NCBI RefSeq assembly: GCF_002878395.1
Contig: NW_025855829.1
Coordinates: 148,212 to 212,211, forward strand
Reading direction: 5' to 3'
Length of the DNA: 64,000 nt
DNA from: Capsicum annuum
Lineage: Eukaryota; Streptophyta; Magnoliopsida; Solanales; Solanaceae
In this document: in pieces, positions 9,100 through 21,092 of the stretch
Position numbering within the stretch: the stretch's first letter is position 1
Layout of the letters: every line of letters begins with the position of its first letter
Made by a program: the position numbers and the translations under genes
Notes under the pieces: generated by a model
Told to the model about the DNA's origin: nothing
Seen by the model: only the letters and a program-made list of their open reading frames with translations
Database searches by the model: none

Positions 9100-11420
9100 G
9101 TGCATCACCTACTTTGAAATTTTGAGCAGCTTGAACCCTTAAGTAGGTGCATCACCAACTTGACTAATATGTGGCTGGAAATGAGGTCAATAATAAGGGC
9201 TCAATATAAGATCAATATAGCTGGATATTTTGCTCATTTTAACCCCAATATTCCCTTTTTAATTTCAGCTTTCTCCCTTTCTTAACAAGAATAACAACAG
9301 CAGCCCTAAAAGTCCATCTAGGGTTCTTGAATAAACCCTCATCTTTGCAAGATAAGGTAAGTGAAAACACTCAAGTTTTAGCTTAATTATCTCATGTAAG
9401 ATTAGGAAAACATGCTATAGGTTTCTAATTATAAATACATGGCAGAATATAGAACAACTACTTGCTCACTTTTTCTTTGCTATTAAGAGATCTCTCTTCT
9501 TCTTTGCTTTAAAGTGTGAAGGAAAGTGAAAGTTGAAGTTCTTGAGGAGTTCAAAGTTAAGTATAAGTTGCAGAATTAAGGTAAGGTGACTGCTTCATTT
9601 TGTTCTCCTTATATATGAATTTGAGAGAGAATTATGAATGTGTTGTTATTGAGAACTCAAGAGATGATGAGTTCAATAAATGATTGCTACAATAAAAGGA
9701 ATTTGGGACTGTTTTATGGATTGTTTCGTATGTATATGTTATGGGCTGCCAGGTTGATGTTGGAGAAAGATGTGATTAGTTTGTAACGAAATATAGAAGA
9801 AAGGTGTGGCGGTACATCACCAAACTAATTATTGCATTTGTTTACTGCCAAATCCATTTTGCATATTGTTTTGAATGTGTAATGAAGCCAAGGTGGTTTT
9901 GGTGAACCTTATAAGGACATGTATGGAATGTGGATGTAATTGGAAAAGAAAAGGGTTTAAATAACACCCTTAACTGATAGATTAAGAGCTTACTGCCTAG
10001 TTACTATATTGGTGAAGTTAAATAGCCCAAACATGTCAATTGGTTGTTAATATTAGTCTACCATATCTTCTATTGTAGATAAGTAATCTGAAAGGCGGGA
10101 AGTCAAGTTTGGTTAGTTTTGGAGTTATATAATCCGGTATGTAAGGCATACTCTATTTTACAATCTTTGGCATGAAATCGGACATTTGGTCCATCAAGTA
10201 AGCTTTTAAGGTTATCCTATAACAAGTGATACATAATGGCAACGTATTATATCCCATGTAGTCAATGACCTTTTTCCCACTCTCTAACATGTTAAAACAC
10301 CTCAGTACATGCTTATTATTAAACCTGGACGTCTATTTTTACTAGAGAATTTTAGGAGTTCTATATTTACTAAAAAAAGACCCATGTGTTATTTTCAGTT
10401 CCTAAACACTTCATTTGTGTGCCAACATCTCTGTACCTCATTGTTGTTGCATTAAGTGCCCATTTATATGTCTCTTATTGGTAGATTACAATTTTAAGGT
10501 ACTATAATGTTGTGACCACCAAAGTAACAATCTCAAAGGTTAAACAAACTAAGTAATGCAAATCTGTAAAACGCGTATCAACTCAGGGGCATAAGCCTAG
10601 CATGGGCCGATCTTAATTCCTTTATATGTGGGTGGCAGCTCAGGGGTAAAAGCCTAGCATGGGCGGATCCCAACATTTATTTATAGGTGGCAGCTTAGGG
10701 GCATAAGCCTAGCATGGCCTATCCCGATTTGTCTATTTACCACTAATAAGCTGGTCATTTGTATTATATAACTTACAAAGATTATGAAGTAAGAAAGGTA
10801 ATATGAAAAAAGAAATGCAATGTACTTGATCCTACAAATTTATAAAGGTGGTCTACTAGCATTATTTATTCATTGGTATATGATTTATATTGAACTCTTG
10901 TATCATGTGTTGTTACTTTCAGCCTTGCATATTCAGTACATATTTTCATACTGACGTCCCTCATGGGGGACCTGTATTTCATACTGCAGGCACATGCGCT
11001 TCAGCTAATACACCTCGCTAGTAGAAGCACGGGCTATTCTGTAACTATTGGTGTGCTCCAGGTTGATTTAGGTCTTTTCGAGTTTGTTCTATATATTTTG
11101 GTATTGTAGTCAAGAGTAGGGCGGGGGTTTGTCCCGACCCTAGCTAAGTCTATGTATCTTTTTGAGGCTTTGTAGACTAATGTAAAAATAAACATGGTAG
11201 TGTCTTGTCTTTTAGATGTGGTGGCCCCAACGGGTAAATGTTGTATATATTATTTTGTGCTTGCCAATGTAGATATTCTCATCGATGCATAATATCATGT
11301 TTGTCAGAACCTTTGGTTGTCATAGTTATATGCATGAGGAGTACAAGGTTATGTATTGGTTCTCTCAGGCCTTTATTGCTATGGGTGCCTATCCGCCCCA
11401 ATAGGATTTGAGGCGTGGCA
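9100..11420 (+). repeat. Second T1-type LTR, lacking its first ~507 bp
   Basis: This starts abruptly one base after the end of the complete T1 LTR, at the position equivalent to 3775 (GTGCATCACCTACTTTG). It then runs in the same direction to the LTR end AGGATTTGAGGCGTGGCA. Uninterrupted by L, it shows what the T1 LTR looked like before that insertion. No PBS follows it, so it is not the 5' LTR of an adjacent element. No gene is present. Confidence 0.87.
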
Positions 11421-12298
11421 GGCTAAGTGAAAAAGGGCTCACCATTTTATGTCTGAAAACTAAAAGCTGTAATTATGGAATTGAATCTTAAGTAAAGTAA
11501 TATTTGAGTAAATTAATAAGATTGCGTTTTGAGATGTTATTTGTGCTCTTGAATGAAGATTCTTGGAGCTCTTGTTCTAGGTATCTTAAATTTTGAAACA
11601 ATTTGGAAAAAAGAATGGTGGAATCTTGAGTTTCTTGGAGATAAATGTTGAAGCCTAGTGTTTTAGATGAGTAATTTTGATGAAACTTAGCATATAATGC
11701 TTCTAAAAGGCTTTAATCATGAGTTTGGATGGATTGGGGGTTGGGGAAAAGTCCAAAATATCCCTCTTTAACTCCTGAACAAAACTGGAAAAATAAACTG
11801 GGGTCCCATTTTTTTGCCTTTGCGCAACGCACCCCTATCGCACCAAGTCGCTGAAAAATGCCAACTGGGAAAATGCATGGTGGCGCGATGTGGTGGTATC
11901 GCATTGCCACCTTGGATGGGACCTGGACGCTTGGCACGACGCGCCAATATCGCGATCCTTCACTAGATTTGGACAATTGGGAATTTGGCTCTCTCTGCGA
12001 TGCACCAATATAGCGGAGGGCCACTAGAAATTGACAATCATCATTTAAACCTTCTACACAATGCGCTAAACACCGAAATGATGGTATTTTACGATTGGAA
12101 CTTAAAATAGCCATAACTTCTTTTCCCGGTTATCAGATTTAAGCGAATCTTTCATCGTTGGAAAGATTATTCAATATCCTACGCCATGGAAAGTTCAAAT
12201 CTAAAGAATTCCATACAAAATAAACATCATTCATTCTAATAGCTAATCTTTGACATTTTCGAGATGAGTTTAAGCTAGGAAAATTGTGGAGTATTACA
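11421..12298 (-). repeat. LTR fragment N of another Ty3/gypsy element
   Basis: On the minus strand this starts TGTAATACTCC at 12,298, right where the RT of M breaks off, and runs down to the T1-type LTR. The TTTAGAAGCATTATATGCTAAG block near 11,690 resembles the block around 13,960 in solo LTR P, so N and P are related LTR types. The U3 part (11,820-12,060) has a GC-rich stretch of GCGATATTGGCGCG-like words. The minus ORFs at 11,713-12,402 are LTR sequence, not genes. Confidence 0.65.
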
Positions 12299-13274
12299 GA
12301 TACGGTCGAAACACCTGATTCATCAACCCCATGTACGTTGTTGGGGCATTGTTCAACCAAAAGGACATGACTAAGAACTCGTAATAATTGTACCAAGTCC
12401 AAAAAGCTATTTGAATATCTAAAGCTCTAATCCTCAACTGATAATACCCAAATCCCAAGTTAATCTTCAAAAACATCTAAGCACCTTGAAACTGATAAAA
12501 TAAATCATCTATACAAGGAAGAGGATATTTATTCTTGACTATCACCTGGTTCAACTATCAATAATTAATACACATACGCATAGACCCATCCTTTTTCTTC
12601 ACAAACAAGATAGGCACACCCTAAAGTGATACACTAGGTCAGATAAATCCCTTATCCAATAACTCCTACAACTAATCCTTTAAGTCCTTTATCTCAGTTG
12701 GGGCCATCCTATAAGGAGAAATAAAAATGGGCTTGGTACCCAGCTCGACATCAATAGCAAAGTCAATATCGCGATTCAAAGGCATATCAGGCGAATCCAT
12801 GGGAAAGACATCCATGAACTCGTGAACCACACGAACAGAATCCTAGAAAAGAGGTGAAGCAACATTAGTATCACAAATATAAGCAAAATAAGATAAGAAT
12901 CCCCTTTTAACTAAGTGATGGGCTTGAAAAACTCTTTTAAGACCTGAATGAAGTGCACCCTTCCAAGCTATCCTTGGCACTCCTAGTGAAGCTAAAGTCA
13001 AGGTCTTAGAATAACAATCTAGGACAACATAGTAAGGATCCAACCAGTCCATACCCAAGATAACATCAAAATCTACCATATCCAATACAATTAGATCTAC
13101 CCAGGTCTCACACCCAGCAAAAGTCACAACACAATATTGGTGCACCTAGTCCACCACTAAAGAGTCTCCTATGAAGGTAGATACATGAAAGGCACTTCAA
13201 GAGGATTAAAACCTAAATCAAAACTCAAAGAAAAGTAGAAGACACATAGGAAAAGTCAATTTTGGATCAAATCT
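12299..13274 (-). pseudogene. M: Ty3/gypsy protease and N-terminal RT (degenerate)
   Basis: Read on the minus strand, this gives the end of the aspartic protease (ETWVDLIVLDMVDFDVILGM, then DWL). It continues with the usual spacer (VHEFMDVFPMDSPDMPLNRD), then RT with VPILFVKKKDGSMRMCINY, NKYPLPCIDDLF and [19 protein letters not shown], ending at VFRPYL. The protease catalytic motif lies at the P insertion point. There the expected Asp-Pro-Gly reads Asp-Pro-Lys across the junction. RT stops before YxDD; RNase H and integrase are missing because LTR N follows. In-frame stops in the spacer and early RT confirm decay. Gag of the same element continues at 19,380 beyond P. Confidence 0.87.
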
Positions 13275-14052
13275 GTAATACCACAAGAAATTTTTCGTTG
13301 AAATTTTGCGCGTAAACGTGTTGGGTTCTGTCTTCTAAAATGAATTATAAATTTTCCATGCAGAATGTCTTAGATTATGACCCATCATTGCGTAGAGTAT
13401 TGAATAAGATTTCCAACAATATGTGGAATATCCAAAACGAACACCCGAGCAACAAGTTAAGAACATTCCGATTGAACCGTGAATAGTAGTGAACAGTAAA
13501 ACGTGGGAAAAAGTACTGAGGCCTGACATATTTTTACTTCAAATTTAAACGATCATAACTCCTTGTACATAATAATCTGGTTAATCTACTATATATCAAC
13601 GGAAATCTCTGTGAGTCTTCTTTCCGATGAAATTAGTTTCATCCAATTTGTCTATCGGAGAAAAAAGTTATGGTCGATCTACTTCAGCCTATCAAAAGCA
13701 AAATTTTGAGTCAACTTCAATCGATCATAACTCCTCGTACACAATGATCTGGGTGAGATACTATATATCAACGAAAAGATATGAGAGTCCTCTTTCTAAT
13801 AAAATTGGTTTTATCCAATTTGAATATTGGAGTAAAATATTATGGTTGATCTACTTCAGACTATCAAAATAGTCCACTAAAGGACAGATTTGAGAATTAT
13901 TTGATTTTTAGGGGCGTTTGGTCATTTCCCCTACCCAAAATCCGTCCAAACCCTATATTAAAGCCTATTAGAAGTATTATATGTTATATTTCATCAAATT
14001 CCCTCAAAAAGAAAACCCTAAGCTCCTACATCCAACTTCAAGAATCTCTAAA

Positions 14053-14153
14053 GTTCACCATTAATTTTGCAAATTTATTCAAGATTCCAAGTTCCTAGTT
14101 CAAGAACTTCAAGAACCTCCAATGTTCACCATTAATTATGCAAATTTATTCAA
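14053..14153 (+). repeat. 71-bp tandem duplication inside LTR P, split by the LINE
   Basis: GTTCACCATTAATTTTGCAA at 14,053 recurs at 14,124 (one mismatch). The second unit continues after the LINE at 17,778 (TATTCAAGATTCCAAGTTCC). The LINE therefore landed inside the second copy of a pre-existing duplication. Confidence 0.8.
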
Positions 14154-14374
14154 TTATGCTAGTAGTAGCCCCTGTACCTTGACTTGAGTTAGATTTGTTG
14201 ATATTGTCTGTTGTCTGTTGTTGCTGTTGCTGTGGTCGTTTCTTGCACTGCTTTGTAGGGGGTTATCGGCTTGGGAATCTGTTTTTGAGGCTGTGGGTGT
14301 TGAGTCCAGTGGTGTTTTCTCTCTAGTTGAGTTTAGTTTTGTTCCTGGATTATTCCTTTGAATTTGTGTGAGCC

Positions 14375-17300
14375 TTGTATTTCTTGCTGCTGCTTTGCTA
14401 CTACCATCGTTTATATCTTTATATTTTCCTATACTTTCATGTGGTTGTGGCTGTGGGCGGCAATGGTTGGATAGGGTCATGTCCGAGGGGGTTGAGGCGT
14501 AGGGCAGTGGTGGGGGCGGGGGATGAGGAAAGGGCAGGAGTAGGAGGGAGGCCAAGGTTTGGCCAAGGGGGGGTAAGTGGAGGGCGTGGGGAGAGTGATG
14601 GTAGGCTGAGGGTTGGGTCTTGGAATATAGGAACCCTTCATGGTAAGTCCATAGAGCTTGTGAAGATTCTTAGGAAGAGGAGGATCAATATTGCGTGTGT
14701 TCAAGAGACCAAGTGGGTAGGGTCTAAGGCTATGGAGGTGGATGGTTATAAGCTGTGGTACTCTGGGAGCGAGAGGCGTAGGAATGGAGTTGGCATCTTA
14801 GTAGATGAAGAGCTTAGAGGTCAGGTAGTAGAGGTGAAGAGGATCAACGATAGGTTGATGACTATTAAGTTGGTCATTCGGGGGTTTACCCTGAACGTGT
14901 GTAGTGCCTATGCGCTGCAAGTGGGATCGGAGGGGGAGGAGAAGATGCGGTTTTGGGAGGCTTTGGAGGAGGTAGTGAGAGGCGTGCCTAGCTCGGAGAA
15001 GATTGTTGTAGCAATAGATTTCAACGGGCACATCGGGGCGTTACCGGGAGGCTTTGGTAATGTGCATGGTGGTTTTGGTTTTGGGGAAAGAAATGAAGAG
15101 GGGGCTACTCTATTGGAGTTTACGAGGTCCTTTGGCCTGGTGGTAGTGAACTCGGGCTTCCCGAAGAAGGACGACCACCTGATCACCTTTCGAAGCGCGA
15201 TAGCCAGGACCTAAATTGACTTTTTATTACTTAGGAAAGGGGATAAGGCGTTGTGTAAGGACTGTAAGGTCATCCCAAGTGAGAATCTCTCGACCCAGCA
15301 TAGGTTCTTGGTTATGGATTTGGGTATAAAGAAGAATAGAAAGAGGAGGAGTAAGGAGTGTAGACCTAGAATTAAGTGGGGCGGCTTGACGCCAGTGAAT
15401 GCGTGGGAGATAGGGGAGAAGTTGGCGGGAATGGGGGTGTGGGAGTGTAGAGGGGACATGGATAGTATGTGGGATAGGGCGGCTAGGTGCATCAGGGAGA
15501 ATGCAAGTGAGGTGTTGGGTGTTTCTAGGGGCCGGTCCAGGCATCATCGGGGGGATTGGTGGTGGAATGAAGAGGTAGAGAAGAAAGTGGGGACCAAGAA
15601 AGGGGCGTATGCTAAATTGGTTGAGAGTAAGGACGAAGAAGAGAAACGGGTAAACAGGAAAGCGTACAAGTTAGCTAGGAAGGAGGCTAAGTCAGCAGTC
15701 ACGGCAGCCAAGACGGCCGCTTTTGAGAGCTTGTATGCAAGGTTATAGGGGAAAGAAGGGGAGAAAAAGTTATTTAGACTCGCTAAGGCTAGGGAGAGGA
15801 AGGGTCGTGACCTCGATCAGGTGAGGTGCATTAAGGGGGAGGACGGTAGAGTGTTGGTGGAGGACGGCCACATTAAGAATAGATGGCAGTCGTACTTTTA
15901 TAGGCTCTTGAATGACGAAGGGGATAGACCTATTGTGTTAGGGGAACTGGAGCACTCAGAGGAGTGTCGGGATTTTAGCTATTGTAGACGTTTTAAGGTA
16001 GAAGAGGTTAGAGAGGCTGTTCGCAGAATGCGAAGGGGTAGGGCGACGGGGCCGGACGAGATACGGGTGGAGTTTTGGAAGTTCGTTGGAGAGACTGGTG
16101 TAAGGTGGTTGACTGGATTGTTTAATGAAATCTTTAAGACGGCAAAGATGCCTGAGGCTTGAAGGTGGAGTACCCTGATCCCTCTCTATAAGAATAAGGG
16201 TGACATCCAGAGTTGCAATAGCTATGGGGGGATTAAGTTATTGAGTCACTCTATGAAGATTTGGGAGAGAGTGGTCGAGGTGAGGCTGAGACGGATAGTG
16301 TCTATTTCGGAAAACCAGTTTGGATTTATGCCTGGCAGCTCGACGACGGAGGCAATTCACCTGGTGCGGAGGTTGGTGGAACAGTATAGGGAAAGGAAGA
16401 AGGACCTGCACATGGTGTTTATCGACCTGGAGAAGGCTTACGACAAAGTCCCTAGGGAGGTGCTTTGGAGATGCTTGGAGGTGAGTGGAGTACCGCTGGC
16501 ATATATCAGAGCAATTAAGGATATGTATGATGGAGCGAAAACCCAGGTGAGGACGGCGGGAGGAGACTCAGAGCATTTCACTGTCTTGACAGGATTGCAT
16601 CAGGGATCTACTCTTAGCCCCTTTTTGTTTACGTTGGTGATGGATGTGTTGACGCGGCGTATTCAAGGGGAGGTGCCTTGGTGTATGCTTTTTGCAGATG
16701 ATGTAGTTCTGATAGATGAAACTCGAGGGGGTGTGAATGACAAATTAGAGGTGTGGAGGCAAACTCTTGAGTCTAAAGGGTTCGGGGTGAGCAGAAGCAA
16801 GACAGAGTATGTGGAATGCAAGTTTAATGACGTGAGGCGGGAGAATGAGGTAGTAGCGAAGCTGGAATCACAGGAGGTATGTAAGAGGGATAGTTTTAAG
16901 AATCTCAAGTCCGTGATCCAGAGTAACGGTGAGATTGACGAGGATGTCTCGCACCGTATTGGGGCGGGATGGATGAAGTGGAAGCTCGCGTCGGGGGTGT
17001 TTTGTGATAAGAAGGTGCCGCCCAAGCTAAAAGGCAAATTCTACAGGGTGGTAGTCCGTCCGGCCATGTTGTATGGAGCGGAGTGTTGGCCAGTTAAGAA
17101 CTCCCACATCCAAAAAATGAAGGTGGCAGAAATGCGAATGTTGCGCTGGATGTGTGGGCTGACTAGAGGTGATAGAGTGCGGAATGAGACTATCCGGGAG
17201 AAGGTTGGTGTGACTCCGGTGGAGTGCAAGATGCGGGAAGCCCGATTGAGATGGTTCGGACACGTGAAGAGGAGGGACATTGATGCCCCGGTTCGTAGGT

Positions 17301-17458
17301 GTGAGAGGCTAGCGTTGGATGGTTTTAGGCGGGGTAGGGGTAGGCCGAAGAAGTACTGGGGTGAGGTGATTAGGCGGGACATAGAGCAGTTACAGCTCAC
17401 CGAGGACATGACCCTAGATAGGAAGGTCTGGAAGACGCGAATTAGAGCAGAAGACTAG
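14375..17458 (+). pseudogene. RTE LINE polyprotein: AP endonuclease + reverse transcriptase, three premature stops
   Basis: One reading frame runs from about 14,375 to the TAG at 17,456-17,458. It is broken only by TAA at 15,212, TAG at 15,746 and TGA at 16,160. The endonuclease (about 14,610-15,330) shows GSWNIGTL, CVQETKW, the Asp-Phe-Asn of AIDFNGHIG and TQHRFLVMD. RT (about 15,980-16,800) shows [22 protein letters not shown], the catalytic Asp in [26 protein letters not shown] and the intact FADD of [11 protein letters not shown]. The C-terminal part has [19 protein letters not shown] and [12 protein letters not shown], typical of plant RTE elements. The TAA and TGA stops fit decay of CAA and TGG codons by C-to-T change. 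No in-frame ATG precedes the endonuclease, so the true start is unclear. Confidence 0.92.
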
Positions 17459-17639
17459 GGCCGGTTTGGGTTGCTAGGGTAGGGAATTACTTAGTGGGGG
17501 TTTTATTCTTGTTATGATTCCGTGTTCCATGTTTTATTACGAATCTGTGTGCTTTCCTCTGTTTTCTAATACTTATGGGTGCCTTATTTATGTTATGTAA
17601 TCTAGTTCTGTGCTTTACTATGAGTTTGTGTGGTATCTC

Positions 17640-17777
17640 GTGACTTGAGCCGGGGGTCTATCGGAAATAGCCTTTCTACTTCTTTAGAGGTAGAGGTATG
17701 GACTGCGTACATCTTACCCCCCCCAGACCCCACTAGGTGGGAATACATTGGGTTTGTTGTTGTTGTTGTTGTTGTTA
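17640..17777 (+). repeat. LINE 3' tail shared with tobacco TS-type SINEs
   Basis: The segment with GGGGGTCTATCGGAAA, AGAGGTAGAGGTATGGACTG, CGTACATCTTACC and CAGACCCCACTAGGTGGGAA ends in GGGTTTG(TTG)n. From memory this resembles the 3' end of TS-type Solanaceae SINEs, which also end in (TTG)n and are thought to borrow RTE machinery. Here it clearly belongs to the LINE, because the ORF lies directly upstream and the target duplication follows. Confidence 0.7.
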
Positions 17778-19379
17778 TATTCAAGATTCCAAGTTCCTAG
17801 TTCAAGAACTTCAAGAACCATCATTCAAAGGAACGATTCATATCTCAAAAATGAGTATTGATCTAAAGTTCATCATTCAAGATATGTGGGATTTTTCAAC
17901 AAGAACTCTCTTTCGTCCTTGTGCTCAAAAGTAATTTTCTTTACAAAGGCATGATTTTTATTTGATTTTTACGAATTTGAAACATGAACTCATATCTTAT
18001 GATGATTATTATGAAATCTTGATGTTTATGATTTTGAAAGATGAATTTACATGTGTGGAGATATAAAGCATGAATCTTGAATGATATTTATCATGATTTT
18101 GATATTTGGGTCGTGAATCTCCATTAGAAATTGTGTTTTTTTGAGAAAGTGTGTGTTATGAACACGTTGATGTTGAATATTTGAGATATTTTGAATGATT
18201 TGACCTTTTGGTCTTAATGGAGTTATTTCGAACTTGGGTGTGAAAGAAATCCACAACGTGGTTGATTTTGATAGATGGGAAGCATAATGGCTCCCGAAGT
18301 ATATTTATATATTACTGAAATTATTTTGTTGTGGATTGTCTTTGAAATGATCTGAGCTAAGTCCAGGAGAAATCTTTAGCACCGAGTGGGAGGTATAAAG
18401 TGACCTTACTTCCCTAGAACTACGTGCCCGCGTAGGAGTGAGCCTGAGGTTGATTTATATAGTGATCACTAGTTTATGTGGATTTGATATCGATAGTCCT
18501 ACTTCGATGGCAAGGATAGGATGGCTCTCCCCAACGTGGGTTGCACGTTGGACTCCATGTAGCTCACATGGTTTATGTCAGTTATAGGATCTCCCAGTGT
18601 GTGTGTGTTTCCTTGTGTCTATGGTGAACGATAAAGTGATTTGAAAGTGGAATTGTGAATGTTATTCTGTCAAAAGATTTAAATGATATTTACATTATAA
18701 GAATTGATATTCTTGATGAACTGAAAGTGATTGACAAATTATATGATGACTCACATGTGTTATTATACTTATTTCATCCTCTCATGATTATGATGATTTT
18801 CTTCGAGCTATGTGAGTCTTTCATACATCCTGCATATTTCTTATATATATCTATGATGATAATGTTTATAAAACTGCATACCCGGTTCCTTTCCATGGTA
18901 CTAACCCACATCTTCGGATGTGGGCTGCATTTTCTCAGAATATAGGTTCAGGTGCTCAGTTCCAGGTTCGACAGTGATTCTTCAGGCACACTGTTCTATA
19001 TCCTCTGTTATGGTGAGTCCTCATGTTTCGAGGACGTGATGTCTGATGTTGGTTTCACGGAATTATTTACATTTGATAACTGAGTATGAGTCAGTTGGGG
19101 CATGTCTCAATGGCTCGCTGGTTTTATTGATTTTCTTAGAGGCTTGTCAGACTAGTATAGATGTTGGGAGTTGACTAATAAGTCATATTTTATTATCTTT
19201 CTGAAATTCTTTTATTCTTGGATGATGATTACTCTATTGATATTTGAGGGTTATTTATGGAAACCCCGTTGATTCGTGTTGAACTGAATGAAAATGGCTC
19301 AAAGGGTTAGCTTAGGGCTACTTGTAGCCTCAAGCACCGTATGACGCTTCGAAACCCATTTTCGGGGCGTTACAAAATC

Positions 19380-20960
19380 ACACATATGTAGATCTAAAAC
19401 AAATGGGTACAATAACTGTGATGAAAACATCGGAAGCCTCTGTCTCTAGTTTAAAGGGTATAGCATAGCATTATCCACGACTAACAATTGGCTGAACAGC
19501 CTTGCGACCACTACCACGAGATCCACTACCTCTACCTTATGCACCTCTAGTAGAACCCCTACCTCTCATAGCTAAAATAGAAGTAGCTTTAAACATACAT
19601 TAGAATAGTCCTTGTCTAAATGGCCAGTTTTATCACACACATAGCACTCTCTACGACCTGACTTAGTAGGAGGAGGTATGATTAGACCAGAATAGCTATC
19701 CTGAATGTTGAACTAGGATACCTACTACCTTACCTTTGTAAGGATCCCTGCACCAATATACCATGATACCCATAAAAACCCCTAGAATCACTACCTCAAG
19801 AAGTGTGACCTCTGAACTTGTCCAGCCGGTAGACTCCCTTGGCGGCTCCCTAAGATGCTCGAAGAGTACCCTAGTCATCTTAGCATGATCCACTATACTC
19901 TAAAATAATGCTCCAATCACTACCATATAAGATGTAGCTAGGTAAAGAAAAACACCCAACCTCTTCACAAATTTGTGAATCTTTTGAGATTCAATGGCAA
20001 TGCTGGCATAAGTATCTAAACAAGGCATGGAAGTATGCCTTATACTCTGAAACAAATATGAAGCCCTGCTCTAGGTGATCAAACTCATCCCTCATCTAAT
20101 ACCTCAGACTATGAGGCATGAAACTCTAAAAAGTCTTGAGCAAATTAATCCTAACTTATCTCAAGAGAATCAAGAGGTCTACAATAAATAAGTGACCTCC
20201 ACCAAACCCTAGAGGCATCTCTCAACTAATAAGTTGTATACACAACACCATACAACTTAAGCAAACCCAAGTTATACAACTTCTAATGATATTCAATCAA
20301 GAACTCATAGGCATCCTCGCCCATAATCACTGAACCTAGAAGGACCAAAATAAGTGAATCTCTTAAACCCGTTTTGATCCTCAGAAGGCATAATTGTACT
20401 TACTATAAAGGAGGCATGGTAAATCTGGTGGGTTAAGATCCTACCTAAGAAGGAAAGATAGATGAAGGTTGAATCCCTGATCTCAAAATACCATACTTAG
20501 ATATAAGCACTGAAGGAGAGATAACACTCGAAGTGTGTGGAGTACTAAAAAAAAGTAGGTAGTATTAGAGGATCCATATTTGGGGATGGAGGAACACCAG
20601 GAACACTTAAAGGGGCACCCTCTACATGGGTTAACAAATGAATCAACAACCCCTTTGAGAGTAGGGCAGAAAAACTCGGTGGAACAAAAGTAGGACTCAT
20701 ATCTCCAACATGTCCAATATGTGGCTCAAGGGAGTGTCCACTAGAACTACTCCTAGATGGGGAAGATCCATATGCCAGTCTACTACCTCAGCCCTGTCTA
20801 TGAATCGCAACCCGCCCTCTAGACTGGGATCTCTTCTAGGACGAAGGATCTACATCTCCAACCTCACAAGATCTAATTATCACTATCTATACAGAAGAGA
20901 GTGAAATATGACTTAGAATATAGGTAATGAAGGAAAGCCATACGATCAGGAAAAAATAAG
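19380..20960 (-). pseudogene. M: gag of minus-strand Ty3/gypsy element (degenerate)
   Basis: Minus-strand remnants of gag continue the M coding region after solo LTR P. The zinc knuckle reads CYVCDKTGHLDKDYS (about 19,611-19,648), with the last Cys changed to Tyr. Upstream of it are recognisable gag blocks: KLYNLGLLKLYGVVYTTY, LRDASRVWWRSL, and AIESQKIHKFVKRLGVFLY. The start near 20,900 is rich in Ser and Arg. Several stops and frame changes are present, and the longest clean piece is 19,696-19,893. The plus ORF at 20,710-20,904 is an antisense shadow. The 5' LTR and PBS lie at 21,077 and beyond. Confidence 0.78.
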
Positions 20961-21076
20961 GGAAATTTCCCAAAGACATTTTAAAGACACCCAAAAATAG
21001 GTATGGACATCTACATACGAATCTGCGAGACTCTATTAGACATCTCGTTCTTACAATATTGAGACCAATGAACCTG

Positions 21077-21092
21077 GCTACTCTGATACCTA
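21077..21092 (-). promoter_or_regulatory. Primer-binding site of M
   Basis: The minus strand reads TAGGTATCAGAGTAGCC, close to the initiator Met tRNA PBS TGGTATCAGAG (first T to A). It marks the border between gag and the 5' LTR of M. Confidence 0.7.

Larger units (their letters stand above)
14154..17777 (+). mobile_element. RTE-type non-LTR retrotransposon (LINE), TSD TATTCAA
   Basis: A 3.6-kb element with apurinic endonuclease and reverse transcriptase domains, ending in a (TTG)n tail. It is flanked by TATTCAA at 14,147-14,153 and 17,778-17,784. It is much richer in G (AGG, GGG codons) than its AT-rich surroundings. RTE elements integrate by target-primed reverse transcription and have short 3' microsatellite tails, which fits. 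Only premature stops, and no frameshift, break the long frame. Confidence 0.93.
13275..19374 (+). mobile_element. Solo LTR P of a Ty3/gypsy element, TSD AAATC, carrying a LINE
   Basis: The LTR begins TGTAATACCAC and ends GGGGCGTTACA. Its flanks are a perfect 5-bp duplication, AAATC at 13,270-13,274 and 19,375-19,379. Removing the LINE leaves about 2.47 kb. It splits element M in the protease. Orientation (plus) is inferred from AACCCTATATTAAAGCC followed by AAAACCCTAAGC near 13,950-14,020, which looks like a promoter and transcript start. Apart from the LINE no gene is present. Confidence 0.88.

Noticed and set aside
12139..12402. Minus ORF running from RT into the LTR
   Set aside because: Only its first codons are out-of-frame RT; the rest is LTR N.
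14477..15547. Several long minus-strand ORFs, Pro- and Ser-rich
   Set aside because: Shadows of the G-rich LINE coding frame on the opposite strand.
20710..20904. Plus-strand ORF with TTPRWGR..
   Set aside because: Antisense of the Ser/Arg-rich gag start of M.
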